Shown piece after piece: positions 33,757 through 44,600 of a stretch of DNA of 64,000 bases (its first letter is position 1; every line of letters begins with the position of its first letter). The DNA lies in assembly GCF_000218685.1 (NCBI RefSeq), contig NW_006763299.1:1256031-1320030 (forward strand). Direction: 5' to 3'. Below the pieces are notes generated by a model. That model was not told the DNA's origin, did no database searches, and saw only the letters and a list, made by a program, of their open reading frames with translations. The position numbers and the translations under genes were made by a program. The stretch is from Serpula lacrymans var. lacrymans S7.9 (taxonomy: Eukaryota; Basidiomycota; Agaricomycetes; Boletales; Serpulaceae).

Positions 33757-34862
33757 GCTGGGGCTCAAATTGTCGTTTCATGTTTGTTAGATTTCCCTCG
33801 ATCGTACTATTTGTTGCAGACAATATTTGTAATATATGACACTCAATGAGACTCGTTTCTGCGATTTAACATGTTGGGAACATGATTCTGATGAAATCTC
33901 AGGAAATCTACTTAGTTTCACTCAATAGATATGCCTCATTTTCTCCACATTGAATCTAGAAAATAGTCTCACATTTTGAGTGCTCCCGACGCCAGTATGA
34001 GTCATTGACCACATTGGGTTTGCCTCAATAATGCTAGATCCGCTTTTGACTGGGCCTGACATTTTGTCCACTTCTTGCTCCATCCTCACCCTTCCATGGT
34101 CCGTTCTGCCCTATCTCCACCACTTACTAGACTACCCCATGTTATCTCAATGCCCGTCCAATCCAACTCCAATCTGATTAAATAGGCAAATCAGCGCCCA
34201 CTATAGATAGCTATATATTCCATATTGTCACATCACAACAACATCAGTGTTAGTGTCAAAATCTCGAATTCACATTGTTCATCACTTCCCTCCTATTCAA
34301 GCCTTCGAGCCTTCAAATTTGAACCTGAACCTCAAACGCTTCCACAGGACCACTGGCCTCCATCTCCCCCACATGGAAGGCATCCAACATCACCGTCCTG
34401 CACCCCAATCTCGCATCCTTGCACTGGCTTCAAGTCAGCTACCGACCTCTCCTCTAAAACAACCCCGCCCTGACCCCCAGCAATTGCAAGTCAACTTGGC
34501 TGGGTCTTGGGATCCGAATTTCACATTGCTCTTGTGTCAAGCCTTTCAACCAACTCAGCCTAGCACGCACATCCTACTGTATATCCCCCCCAACTCGGAT
34601 CTAATAGAACACGCCGAATGAGAGCTCTGCACAATGTCAACTCCACAGTCGTTTCGAGAGACCCCAGAGCAATCTGTCAACTGACCGTTCATACACCATA
34701 AATAATCGCGCCGGAGTCTGGGTCTCAGCCAGTTGCAGCTCAAACACACCCTTTGCAAAATAAGAAACAATGGTGAACGTCGTGCATTCCATGAAACCTG
34801 GGACTGACTGGATGCAGCACGAGCTATTCGCATATAACATCCAACGTTGTAAACAAAGACGT
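33757..34862. other. Transposon right flank and degraded duplicate segment
   Basis: AT-rich and non-coding up to about 34065. From there short stretches match the block starting at about 43770, for example TTGTCCACTT followed by GCTCCATCCT. Around 34411-34640 the sequence is clearly related to 45400-45730 (shared GGATCCGAATTTCACA and AAGCCTTTCAAC). So this is the left end of a decayed paralogous copy. The small open frames here are not supported as genes. Confidence 0.6.
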
Positions 34863-36170
34863 TGTTGATGATGAGAACTGTTGTTAGAAAACCACACACA
34901 AAAACAAACAAACACACAATCCTCCCAGATTCCACGGAACTTGTTTATGGGCTTTGCCTCCTAGAACAGTGGAGTGGTCTGGTTGTTCGTGGGGTGGTAC
35001 GTATAAAGATCCTTCAAAGTAAAACCCAGAAGTGTATGAGTGTGGGTTTTGAGGAGGAGGGATAGTTGAATTTATAGAAGATAGGGGCTTAGTGACGAGT
35101 ATAGATGAGCACTACCTTGCTAATTGTAGCACAAGGTAGGTTTGAGAACGGTGAGGATGACGAGGTGACGAGGTTCCCAGTGATAGCAGGCTCCTGACGC
35201 ACAAACTGTAGTGCTCAGAAGGACTCTAATCGAAAGGGATAACAATGACTTCAAAAGTGGGAAGTGACGATGACAGCAATTAAGAGTGGTAGCAGTGGGA
35301 AGTGTTGTAACCACACTGGATCACAAGTAGCAGTAAGAAGTGGACTTAAGATTAGAGAAGAAGTCTGGAATCGAGTTCTTGTAGTTCTTTTTTTTACAAG
35401 GTAAAATACAGGGGTTTATATAGTAAAAGAAAAGTAGGCTATGCACAGTATAGCTGTGCAAAAAGAATGAGAAAGAACATGAAGGAAGGAATGTATGCTG
35501 ACAAATCCTGCATAGGTAGTACAGGATAAGATTGTCAAAAAAGGAAAAGAAAGGGATAGAACAATGAATGCTGTGAGTAATGTCACAGGTTTGTACAGCC
35601 ATAAAGTAAAGTCCAATAGCAAAAAGAGAGCAGGAAAATCATGATGTCATGGGAAGATGCAGTAAAAAAAAGGCAAGGCAAAACACTATCAGTATCAACA
35701 CAGTTCCTTTATTGTCAGTTAGGCATTCTAAAAAATATGTGTCCATAAAAATGATTCAAAAATCAAAAATAATTGCACTGTAAATGAATGTTCTGCTGAA
35801 AAAAAAGAAACTGGAGCCACCAGTCCACCACCTAGTCCAAATCCGACAGTTCCATTGCCTTACCAATGGACTGGTTGTGTTGGACCACCTGATCAAACGA
35901 GGGAGGGAGAGGAGTAGTTCCAATTTGGAACAAGTGAGTCCCAGGCAGCGTGTGGTAGGTGTAGCTGTAGCGAAGACGATGGACAAAAGATAAGTGTACC
36001 CAAGTGAATGGGACAGCGATGAACATGGGTGACGCAAGGGGATGAACCTTCTCCAGCTCAAAAACTACCCACCCACGCTCCAACCAGGCAAGATGAGCGA
36101 CCGATGTTTTGATAGTATATGATGGCAGATTGATGTCATGAAGATGGACCTGTTGCCCTATTTGGACCGG
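34863..36170. repeat. Large inverted repeat, left arm
   Basis: About 1308 bp, matched in reverse complement by 36686-37992. Paired positions sum to 72856 throughout 35120-36170 without an indel. Identical open frames appear in both arms. Only a few differences are visible near the outer ends, for example one base in the GTGGTAC(G/A)TATAAAG segment. Confidence 0.93.
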
Positions 36171-36685
36171 CCGCCGGGGCTTTGCTGATATCAGCAGTGG
36201 CACGTGGTAGTCAACGGATCGGCGACGGAAGCGGATAGGAAGTGGTGACATCAGAAATGGTGGGGGTGCAAATAAGATGAGGAGGAGGAGGGTGGAGGTG
36301 ACAAACAAGTGGATTAGAATGGGGACCCAGAAACGACCGTCAGGTGAGAATAAAAAGGAGAGGAAGGGGCCCATGGTGGGGCTAGGCAAAGGAAGGGGAG
36401 TAAGGGAAACGACAAAAGCGAGGGCGCAATGCAATGTGTAGCCAGTGGCGACGCGAAAATTTGCCGAAATGCCGAAACGCGGAAAGTACCGGATGGAAAA
36501 GCAAAGGTGAGCGTGACTGGATTGCCTAATAGAGGTGGTGCTGATCAGCCACAAGTTCAAAAAGGGCAATATTAATTACTATTCCACGTGGCACTGTGCC
36601 TGTGTGGCGCAAAGGCGAGTCTTTTTGAATATTTGCTTCGTTATTGACACCTGTCCATGCTACCAATCAACTTTGGTGCATGACA
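35303..36685 (-). repeat. LTR-like sequence, 1.38 kb
   Basis: Read on the minus strand from 36685 the sequence starts TGTCATGCACC and at 35303 ends GTTACAACA, with TGT...ACA termini and a TATATAAACCC box about 130 nt before the end. A second copy of its first 480 bp (38472-37993) is preceded by a purine tract GAAGGGGGGCACG, like a polypurine tract before a 3' LTR. These points suggest an LTR of an otherwise unidentified retroelement. No pol gene is nearby, so this is inference. Confidence 0.5.
36171..36685. repeat. Spacer of inverted repeat (direct repeat with 37993-38472)
   Basis: About 515 bp between the arms. The same sequence recurs as a direct repeat right after the right arm (37993-38472), with several small indels and substitutions. 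A 245-codon minus-strand frame spans the spacer and left arm and has no recognisable domain. Confidence 0.85.
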
Positions 36686-37992
36686 CCGGTCCAAATAGGG
36701 CAACAGGTCCATCTTCATGACATCAATCTGCCATCATATACTATCAAAACATCGGTCGCTCATCTTGCCTGGTTGGAGCGTGGGTGGGTAGTTTTTGAGC
36801 TGGAGAAGGTTCATCCCCTTGCGTCACCCATGTTCATCGCTGTCCCATTCACTTGGGTACACTTATCTTTTGTCCATCGTCTTCGCTACAGCTACACCTA
36901 CCACACGCTGCCTGGGACTCACTTGTTCCAAATTGGAACTACTCCTCTCCCTCCCTCGTTTGATCAGGTGGTCCAACACAACCAGTCCATTGGTAAGGCA
37001 ATGGAACTGTCGGATTTGGACTAGGTGGTGGACTGGTGGCTCCAGTTTCTTTTTTTTCAGCAGAACATTCATTTACAGTGCAATTATTTTTGATTTTTGA
37101 ATCATTTTTATGGACACATATTTTTTAGAATGCCTAACTGACAATAAAGGAACTGTGTTGATACTGATAGTGTTTTGCCTTGCCTTTTTTTTACTGCATC
37201 TTCCCATGACATCATGATTTTCCTGCTCTCTTTTTGCTATTGGACTTTACTTTATGGCTGTACAAACCTGTGACATTACTCACAGCATTCATTGTTCTAT
37301 CCCTTTCTTTTCCTTTTTTGACAATCTTATCCTGTACTACCTATGCAGGATTTGTCAGCATACATTCCTTCCTTCATGTTCTTTCTCATTCTTTTTGCAC
37401 AGCTATACTGTGCATAGCCTACTTTTCTTTTACTATATAAACCCCTGTATTTTACCTTGTAAAAAAAAGAACTACAAGAACTCGATTCCAGACTTCTTCT
37501 CTAATCTTAAGTCCACTTCTTACTGCTACTTGTGATCCAGTGTGGTTACAACACTTCCCACTGCTACCACTCTTAATTGCTGTCATCGTCACTTCCCACT
37601 TTTGAAGTCATTGTTATCCCTTTCGATTAGAGTCCTTCTGAGCACTACAGTTTGTGCGTCAGGAGCCTGCTATCACTGGGAACCTCGTCACCTCGTCATC
37701 CTCACCGTTCTCAAACCTACCTTGTGCTACAATTAGCAAGGTAGTGCTCATCTATACTCGTCACTAAGCCCCTATCTTCTATAAATTCAACTATCCCTCC
37801 TCCTCAAAACCCACACTCATACACTTCTGGGTTTTACTTTGAAGGATCTTTATATGTACCACCCCACGAACAACCAGACCACTCCACTGTTCTAGGAGGC
37901 AAAGCCCATAAACAAGTTCCGTGGAATCTGGGAGGATTGTGTGTTAGTTTGTTTTGTGTGTGGTTTTCTAACTGCAGTTCTCATCATCGACA
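36686..37992. repeat. Large inverted repeat, right arm
   Basis: Reverse complement of 34863-36170. On the plus strand it contains a TATATAAACCC box at 37433-37443. Confidence 0.93.
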
Positions 37993-38472
37993 CCGGCCGC
38001 CGGGGCTTTGATGATATCAGCAGTGGCACGTGGTAGTCGACGGATCGGCGACGGAAGTGGATAGGAAGTGGTGACATCAGAAATGGTGGGGGTGCAAATA
38101 AGATGAGGAGGAGGAGGGTGGAGGTGACGAAAAAGTGGATTAGAATGGGGATCCAGAAACGGCCATCAGGTGAGAATAAAAAGGAGAGGAAGGGGAGTAA
38201 GGGAAACAACAAAAGCGAGGGCGCAATGCAATGTGTAGCCAGTGGCGACGCAAAAATTTGCCAAAATGCCAAGTACCGAATGGAAAAGCAAAGGTGAGCG
38301 TGACTGGATTGCCTAATAGAGGTGGTGCTGATCAGCCACAAGTTCAAAAAAGGCAATATTAATTACTATTCCATGTGGCACTGTGCCTGTGTGGCGCAAA
38401 GGCGAGTCTTTTTGAATATTTGCTTTGTTATTGACACCTGTCCATGCTACCAATCAACTTTGGTGCATGACA
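37993..38472. repeat. Second copy of inverted-repeat spacer
   Basis: Direct repeat of 36171-36685, more diverged than the arms are from each other (for example it lacks about 20 bases around 38190-38200 and 38270). It ends at the TGTCATGCACC-type terminus, next to a purine tract read on the minus strand. Confidence 0.85.
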
Positions 38473-39430
38473 ACGTGCCCCCCTTCAAGTCTTTTCGGTC
38501 GTCCCAACTTTACCTGCAGTTGCAACCCACCGTAGGTTCTATCACACACATCTCCGTGGTTTATCACGCTATGACAAACCTGTTGATGATCATACCATAC
38601 TGTGAGGCAACGATAAACTATAACAAAAACGAAACCTGTCTCCTTCTGCACTTGCAGGGAGTAAGGGGTCCGATGAGCTTGAGGTCGACAGACGCTAGTA
38701 AATATAGCGAGTAGAGGACTTTGAGAGGTAAGCTTCAAAGGTTCTTGTTGAGGAGTAAAGCGGGTAAATTCAGTAATAGAAAACTAAGGAGCCATACATG
38801 AATAGGTAGGGCTTTATATAGTGAACTGTTTGTTCCTCAGACCGAAAGGAGAATATACGAAAAGTGGTCTGAGGAATCAATCGACCAATAAGAAAAAGAG
38901 AGAACAACTATTGTACGACTTTTAACTTAATTAATCAGCAGGTGAGAGACTTGTACTAATAATAGAGGATTGTCACGCGTGTTCAGGAACCGTATCCTCA
39001 TAATGAGGTACGATCCTGAATAAGGTGTTATTAGTATAACCAGGCTTTACTGAGGCTTGGAGCTGGTTGGCGAGATGCCTACTACCAGTCCCTACCCAGT
39101 GTGCTGGCTGGCTGGGAGCGATACCCAGTCTCTGATCTGTGATATAAAATGGTAGCGATGGTTAAGAAAGCCTGTGAGGGCTATGAGAAGTAAAACAGCA
39201 AATGATACCTCTAGCCCTAGAGCCAGAGGTGTAATGGGAAAAGTGTTCGAGAACCAAGACATAGCGAAGATAAGAAAATAATAAAATGGTCCTTACACAT
39301 ACACCGACGGTTGGAGATAGGCTTTGTCATGTGCGACACGCACCTTGATGCCCGGACATCCCACTTCAGGATGAGGACGGCCATCTCCATGTACAGCAGC
39401 ATGACCCAGAAAGTAATCACCATTCAATTA
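38473..39430. other. Transposon debris with hairpins
   Basis: No supported gene. It contains a TTTATATAG box at about 38812, a long hairpin CCTCAGACC...GGTCTGAGG (about 38836-38877), another (CCTCTAGCCCTAGAGCCAGAGG near 39211), and a TGTGAGGGCTATGAGAAG segment at 39174 that resembles the start of the solo LTR at 41615. Probably remnants of LTR elements. Confidence 0.45.
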
Positions 39431-39914
39431 TCCACCATACCCAAGCAATGTTCCATGCCAGCCCCCGATCCAGAGCCCCAACTCATCTCAGAGGCAATCG
39501 GCTCTTTTTATGGGGATGACAGGTAGGACTTCCGGCGATGGAGGTCAACGTATTTGCTGGGCCACACTGATGGGAGCTGCCCCTACAATGTTCTACACCA
39601 TTCCCATCATGGCTGACCTTCTTGAATCTATCGTGACCACCCAGTTTCCCCTGGGCCACCAGCACACCGTTGGTTCACTAATACCTCCCGCTCCGAACAT
39701 CGCCCAGTATCTGATAGATGGAATGCAAATGCAGTTTTTGGAGAATCAGTGCATTGTTCTGCAATGTGTCGAAGCCTTCAAGCAATTTGTCCGAAACGAG
39801 CTCTGTCATCATGGTCATGCATCATGCAACAACTGACGTGGTGTTGGCTCACACGACATTGACACGATGCAGAAGTTGAATACATGCTGTATTGCCCATT
39901 TTGAAAACGAGAAG

Positions 39915-39942
39915 TCATCATCATCATCATCATCATCATCAT
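39915..39942. repeat. CAT trinucleotide microsatellite
   Basis: About nine tandem CAT units in non-coding sequence. The paralogous block has only one or two units at this position. Confidence 0.9.
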
Positions 39943-40288
39943 CTAATTTTAATTGCATTAGCATCTACAGGTAGTACATTTGCATCTGTCTTTTGCAGTG
40001 TTTTACAAAAATTCAAAGTTATTCAAGACATGCGAGAGGGAATGAGTGAGTTATCAGTTAACTAAGAGGCATTGTCATTGTCATTGTTCTGGCTTCTGCC
40101 CATGGTGAGACCGGTGAGACTCCACTACGCATGCACATACTCCACCACCATAGGTTCTTCACCGACCTCACTGCTGTATTGATAAAAAGGCATTTTACAA
40201 TGTCATACAACTTTGAAGTGTTGGAATTGTCAAGGTCAAAGCCTGGGCCTTGTTAGACAACATTGTGCAATTGAGTGTTGATATCCAA

Positions 40289-40363
40289 GGGCTGGTAGCT
40301 CAGTTGCTTAGAGCACCACCATATATAGGCAGGAGATCCTGGGTTCAATCCCCGGCTGGTCCA
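40289..40363 (+). tRNA. tRNA-like sequence, probably a pseudogene or SINE head
   Basis: 75 nt with good polymerase III boxes (TAGCTCAGTTGCTTAGAGC and GGGTTCAATCC). A 7-bp acceptor stem closes using G-U pairs, and intact D and T stems and a following CCA-like end are present. The anticodon stem (CCACC / GGCAG) does not pair properly and the loop ATATATA gives no trusted anticodon. It lies in a segment of about 190 bp missing from the paralogous copy, so it may be part of a tRNA-derived insertion. Confidence 0.5.
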
Positions 40364-41298
40364 ATTTGCTTTTCTGTACTCTCTGAGTCCACTGTGGATT
40401 ATTACATAAAGGACTGGTTATAGCCGGGGTGGTCTAATGTTTCATAGGGAATGAGGTTTGGACGTTTGATAACAGTAGCACTAGGAAAAGAAAAAGAAAA
40501 AACCTTTTACTACTACATCGGTGGGTACCACAGGTTTTCGTCAGCTCTTGTTTGACAAAATCGGATAAACCCGGTCCCTGCTGAAGCAGCCATTGTTCTC
40601 CATGGAGCATAGCGACCACTCCATGGAGTCACCATTGTTCTCCTAGGAGTCATTATACTATAGCGAGTAGCACCTCCGACTATAAGTAGTAGGGGGTTTA
40701 GTATAGAAATACCTCAGTCATTTCTATAGCCTCTTGGGCAGTGGCTGAGGTATGTTACATTACATTTATTAGAGATCACCTTGAACTAACATCCATGGTA
40801 GTTTCACATAGGTAAATAATAAAGTCGTTTCTATAGCCTCTTGGGCAGCGGCTGAGTTTCACATAGTTTTGGTATTGTTCTCATTGCATTATCAGATCCA
40901 ACAACGAGAAGACACCCTCGCTGATGTACATTGCCAGTGCTTGAAATCACCTCCAGCAACCTCGAAGGCAATCACGAGATTCTCATGCCCGGTTTACACC
41001 GTGGCGCTCTTACTACTTCATCAAGCACTGCATGCGTTTGTATTGGCTATGCCATTTGATGTATTATGTGTCGGCGGATCAGCAAAGGTGGACGAGTACT
41101 CTATTTTCATGTTGGTTTCCATTCCAGCGCTCTAATGTGGTTAAGTCATTCTAACGCTCTTGAGATAACTGGTATCAATTTGTGAGCTAACCATATTGAA
41201 ACTTAATGTCCCCATCATCTATCGAGGTATATAAACCAGATGTTTTCGCAGTCCAACACTTATCATTCTCAAACACTACTACTACAGAGACATTTGCA

Positions 41299-42698
41299 AT
41301 GCACTTCACCAAAGCTTTCCTCGCCCTTGTGCTTGTTGCAGCACCTGCTTTTGCCACCCTGCTGCTATTGTTGAAGACAGCATTGAAGCCAGAGCTCTTG
41401 AGGCCCGTGATGTCAGTGTTCTTCTTTGTCTCTGCATCCTTTGTAGACAGATAGCTAACCTTGCCTTCGATCTCACAGACCTATGTCACTTGCAACCCCA
41501 AAATGAACAACTTTCCCACCAAGTCTTTCAAAGTTGACGTGAACAACGCCCAGAGTCAGGCCAGAGTCACCGGCTTCGTATCCGGCAAAAGTGGCGACCC
41601 TCACAGGTACAACATGTGAGGCTATGAGAAGACTAATAAAGAATATTTCTCAGTCTTATAATCAAGAGACTGATATTAAATGATAATCTACCTAATAGAG
41701 AATATTTCTAAGAGTGTAAAGTGAGTATAGTGATAGAATGTGGACTGTAGAATAACCAGACATACCTCAGTCTTATAATCAAGAGACTGAGGTTTGTGTA
41801 ATGTGGAATGCTACGAGTTTTGGAATAAGTGTGGGAATAATTTGAGCTTATGTAATGTGATGAAAAGTGGTCAATCAGAGAATAAAGGATAATGTATGGA
41901 TGATGATGAAATAGAACATAGAATGTTAATATGCTATGAATAAAACAGCATCGCCCTCCGGGCACCCCTGGCACCGACAACGATATTGAAGTGGGCATGT
42001 GAGCTCGAATCAAAGTGACATGAATTGCATTGACAAGATTCAGTCGTCTGCTAAGCACTAACGTCACATGATCACCTGTGACTTTCTTGTATATATCTAA
42101 TGGCACGCACAAAACCTTATTATTGTCTTAAGAAATTGCACAGAAAGTTTTGCAGCTTGATTCCGCCCATCTCTGTCCCAGCCTATTGTCAGAAATATGC
42201 GATGTGCAGTTGCCATTAAGAAAATGGAGTCGGACACAGTGTCACAACAAGCATGGATTTGAGTGGGTCACAGGTTGTCACAGATCACGTGGTGTGTGAG
42301 CCCTACCTTAAAGTGCAAGTATTGGCGTGCGAAACATACAGTCATAAAGAAATACTCGGTGCGAACAACTGGTGCCATTTCCAGTGTCGAATTGTGAATG
42401 TGAGACCTGGTAACCTACGGTACCAGGAATATGCCAACACAACAATGGCGATGGCATCGTCTGGGGCCTCAGCAACTGCGATAACCGCAAGAACCCGCTG
42501 TTTGAATACCCTGTCTTCTGGGTGGGTGCCAAGCAGAAGGAATGGCAGTATAATACCAAGACAAGTAGCCAGGAGAAGACTCCGATTCGGGTCGTGTACG
42601 CCAACCTGAGTGGCGGCGTCTACTACTGCGGTGTCATGACCCATAGCGAGGTGGACAGCAACTACCAGGGCAAGGCCTTCTTTGAGAAATGCAGTTAA
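41299..42698 (+). pseudogene. RNase T1-family pseudogene, interrupted by solo LTR
   Basis: Paralogue of the intact gene at 48286. Exon 1 (41299-41411) has a one-base deletion soon after the signal peptide (ACCCTGCTGCT where the intact copy has ACTCCTACTGCT), shifting the frame. Exon 2 begins at 41483 after the same intron and is split by an 825-bp insertion (41615-42439). The remainder up to the TAA at 42696-42698 still aligns well with the intact copy. Clearly non-functional. Confidence 0.9.
41615..42439. mobile_element. Solo LTR, 825 bp
   Basis: Insertion within the RNase pseudogene, starting TGTGAGG and ending GCCAACA (TGT...ACA termini). It is flanked by CAACA at 41610-41614 and 42440-42444, a 5-bp target duplication. 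The intact paralogue shows the empty site. It contains a TATATATC tract near 42093 and a hairpin ACCTCAGTC...GACTGAGGT near 41766. No coding capacity. Confidence 0.8.
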
Positions 42699-44600
42699 GT
42701 GCAAGTTCAGGGCCTGTGACAAGGAATGGTGAGTATGAAGATAGTGATAGTGTGCTCATTTACTAAGACGCGTTTCCACAGAGTTGGGTGTTAGGGAGAG
42801 TCGGTTTTTGACAGTTTTTTTGACAAAGTCCTTCAAGCAGGCGAGGACACGCAGTACTTTGCAGCATTGGCCTGTAGTAGTGTAGATGTGTTCTGTGACA
42901 GAAATGGGCTCCCACTATCATTCAACTTCTGTGTCATTGGTGGTAGAATTAGTACTTAGAACTCATTATTTTCTTTCAACATCCCTTATGCAACCCCACC
43001 TTTCGTTTTGTATACAGGCTCTCCTTTTGTGCACTTTCGAGTGAATTATTAACTAGTATGTTTTCTGGTGAAATCGTGAATGGTACCGAAATAATGCTTG
43101 ATTACATTCCCTTTCAATGTTCCAGCATGATGTCGGGAACTGATCGACTCACGATCGACGCCGCTGGGTTTTTTTAATAAAATCCACACCTAGCCTCGTT
43201 CTCATCCGTTCCTGTGAGGCACGCTCAGCCACATCTCTCAGACAACTCGAATGTCTGAACACGTACTCTATTCCTCACTCCACTTTCCCCAATCTCGTAG
43301 CACCCTCATTCAAACGGACTTACTATCAGATATCTCGGTGCAAATTTGCTCGACGAGGGTACAACCCAGTGCTGTTATCCCCATGTCGAATCTATCCCAT
43401 GGCAACCTTCAGTTGGAAAGAGCGGTTTGCGCCAGGGAAAGCTGGGAAGACGTCGAAGGAGAGAATATGACCCTTTGCAAGCCTTGAAGACATTGGAGCT
43501 TGTGAGTAATGGAGGTATGTTGGTTGTATTGTAGATCATCTCCCAGCCATTCCTCACCTCGCATGGATGCTTGTAATTTTCCCAGATAATCACAACCAAG
43601 ACCACACCGTGCTCAACTGTCCAATCAAACTTGTTTTCGCGAAGGCAGCTAAGAAGGTAATTGTAGAACAACAGAGAATTGTGGCCAGAGAAAAGCGGCC
43701 TGTTAGGCTGGACTGTACAGTGAGGTCATTCCGCATCTCGAGCGTTCAATTATTGATTGATTCGACGTAGCATCCTTGACATCTTGTCCACTTGCAGCTC
43801 CATCCTTGTCCTTTCATTACGCCTTCTTCCTCTCGCTTGCTGACACTTGTACAAGTCGAGAGCACGCTATCCCCATCAAAGAGGCAATTCATAGCGACCT
43901 CACCCACTGATCATCACATTCCAACGTCCTCAGCGTTGGTGTCTGCGCCAGATGCCAAACTCACCTCCGAGTCGCGCGAACAGGGTCCTCCGTCGCCCGT
44001 GGCTTCACACAAAGCTCTGACATCTTCAATCTTCAATCTCTAGACGTTTCAACGGGACGAGGTCCCTTTCCTTCACCAATGAGTACCATAGCATGAACAC
44101 ATTGCTGCCAACCACAACTCAGTCATCAGGAGGCGTCAAAACACCGCAAAGCGTCCCATCTCAGCCGACGAACGTCTGGATTTTTCTTGGATTTACACTT
44201 AGCACTTGGGACTGAAGCCTGTATATTCGAAATCTACACTTAATCAGTAGCAAGCATCTTTACAAACAACTAGGAAGTGCATCTACTCATTGATCTCACT
44301 ATCAACCGTACCTCCTTGGAATTCGTGATGTTCGTCGATTTCGTCAAAGCCTCACGAGAAGACTGTAGGCCGAAGCCTCAACGTGTATCTAGCATCGAGC
44401 CCTTATAATCGATGCTTCAAGACACTCGAACAACTCTTGCGCACGGCAAGACACGTGGACGGGGTGGGCCTCATTCATGCACCAAGCGGGGCATTACTAC
44501 CACCCTGCGTACACGTACGCACAACGCAGTCTAGCTGAATGGTTTCTAGTCGTGAAGATGAATACAAGACTACTTAAGAAACCGCTCGGACCCGAACCAA
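42699..44600. other. Pseudogene 3' flank and start of second paralogous block
   Basis: 42699-42960 matches the 3' flank of the intact RNase gene (48873-49135). From 43770 the second block begins. Short open frames at 43251-43487, 43567-43770 and 43792-44043 have no recognisable domain and I do not support them as genes. A first exon of the 44601 frame is possible. Confidence 0.45.

Larger units (their letters stand above)
22000..33900 (+). mobile_element. Tnp2/Plavaka-type DNA transposon, split by nested retroelement
   Basis: Approximate extent of a CACTA-group DNA transposon of the Tnp2/Plavaka type common in Agaricomycetes. It carries a transposase gene and a second, co-oriented gene. A complete LTR retrotransposon (24136-30322) is inserted in the transposase exon. 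Removing it and one TACAA copy leaves the reading frame open across the junction. Element termini were not found, so both outer coordinates are estimates from gene content and from the start of a paralogous block at about 34065. Confidence 0.7.
39431..41298. other. Degraded paralogous block with insertions
   Basis: Related along its length to 45760-46170 and 47510-48285, but interrupted. The open frame 39510-39836 (ending H-G-H-A-S-C-N) corresponds to a broken frame in the other copy, so I do not call it a gene. Relative to the other copy it has extra DNA at about 40219-40412 (with a tRNA-like sequence) and about 40549-40880 (with a CCTCAG...CTGAGG hairpin). The other copy has the DUF3632-type gene, which this one lacks. 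Confidence 0.6.

Noticed and set aside
22000..33900. Terminal inverted repeats of the Tnp2-type transposon
   Set aside because: I compared sequence around 21930-22260 and 33760-34060 by eye and found no convincing match, so no boundaries are claimed.
35832..36569. 245-codon minus-strand frame as a membrane protein gene
   Set aside because: It spans two repeat units and is lost in the second spacer copy. Its hydrophobic runs come from AT-rich and pyrimidine-rich repeat DNA.
39510..39836. Open frame of 108 codons as a possible small gene
   Set aside because: The paralogous sequence at 45838-46040 has the same region with shifted frame and stops, so constraint on the protein is not evident.
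40289..40363. A functional tRNA gene
   Set aside because: The anticodon stem does not pair and no credible anticodon is present. I kept it only as a tRNA-like sequence.
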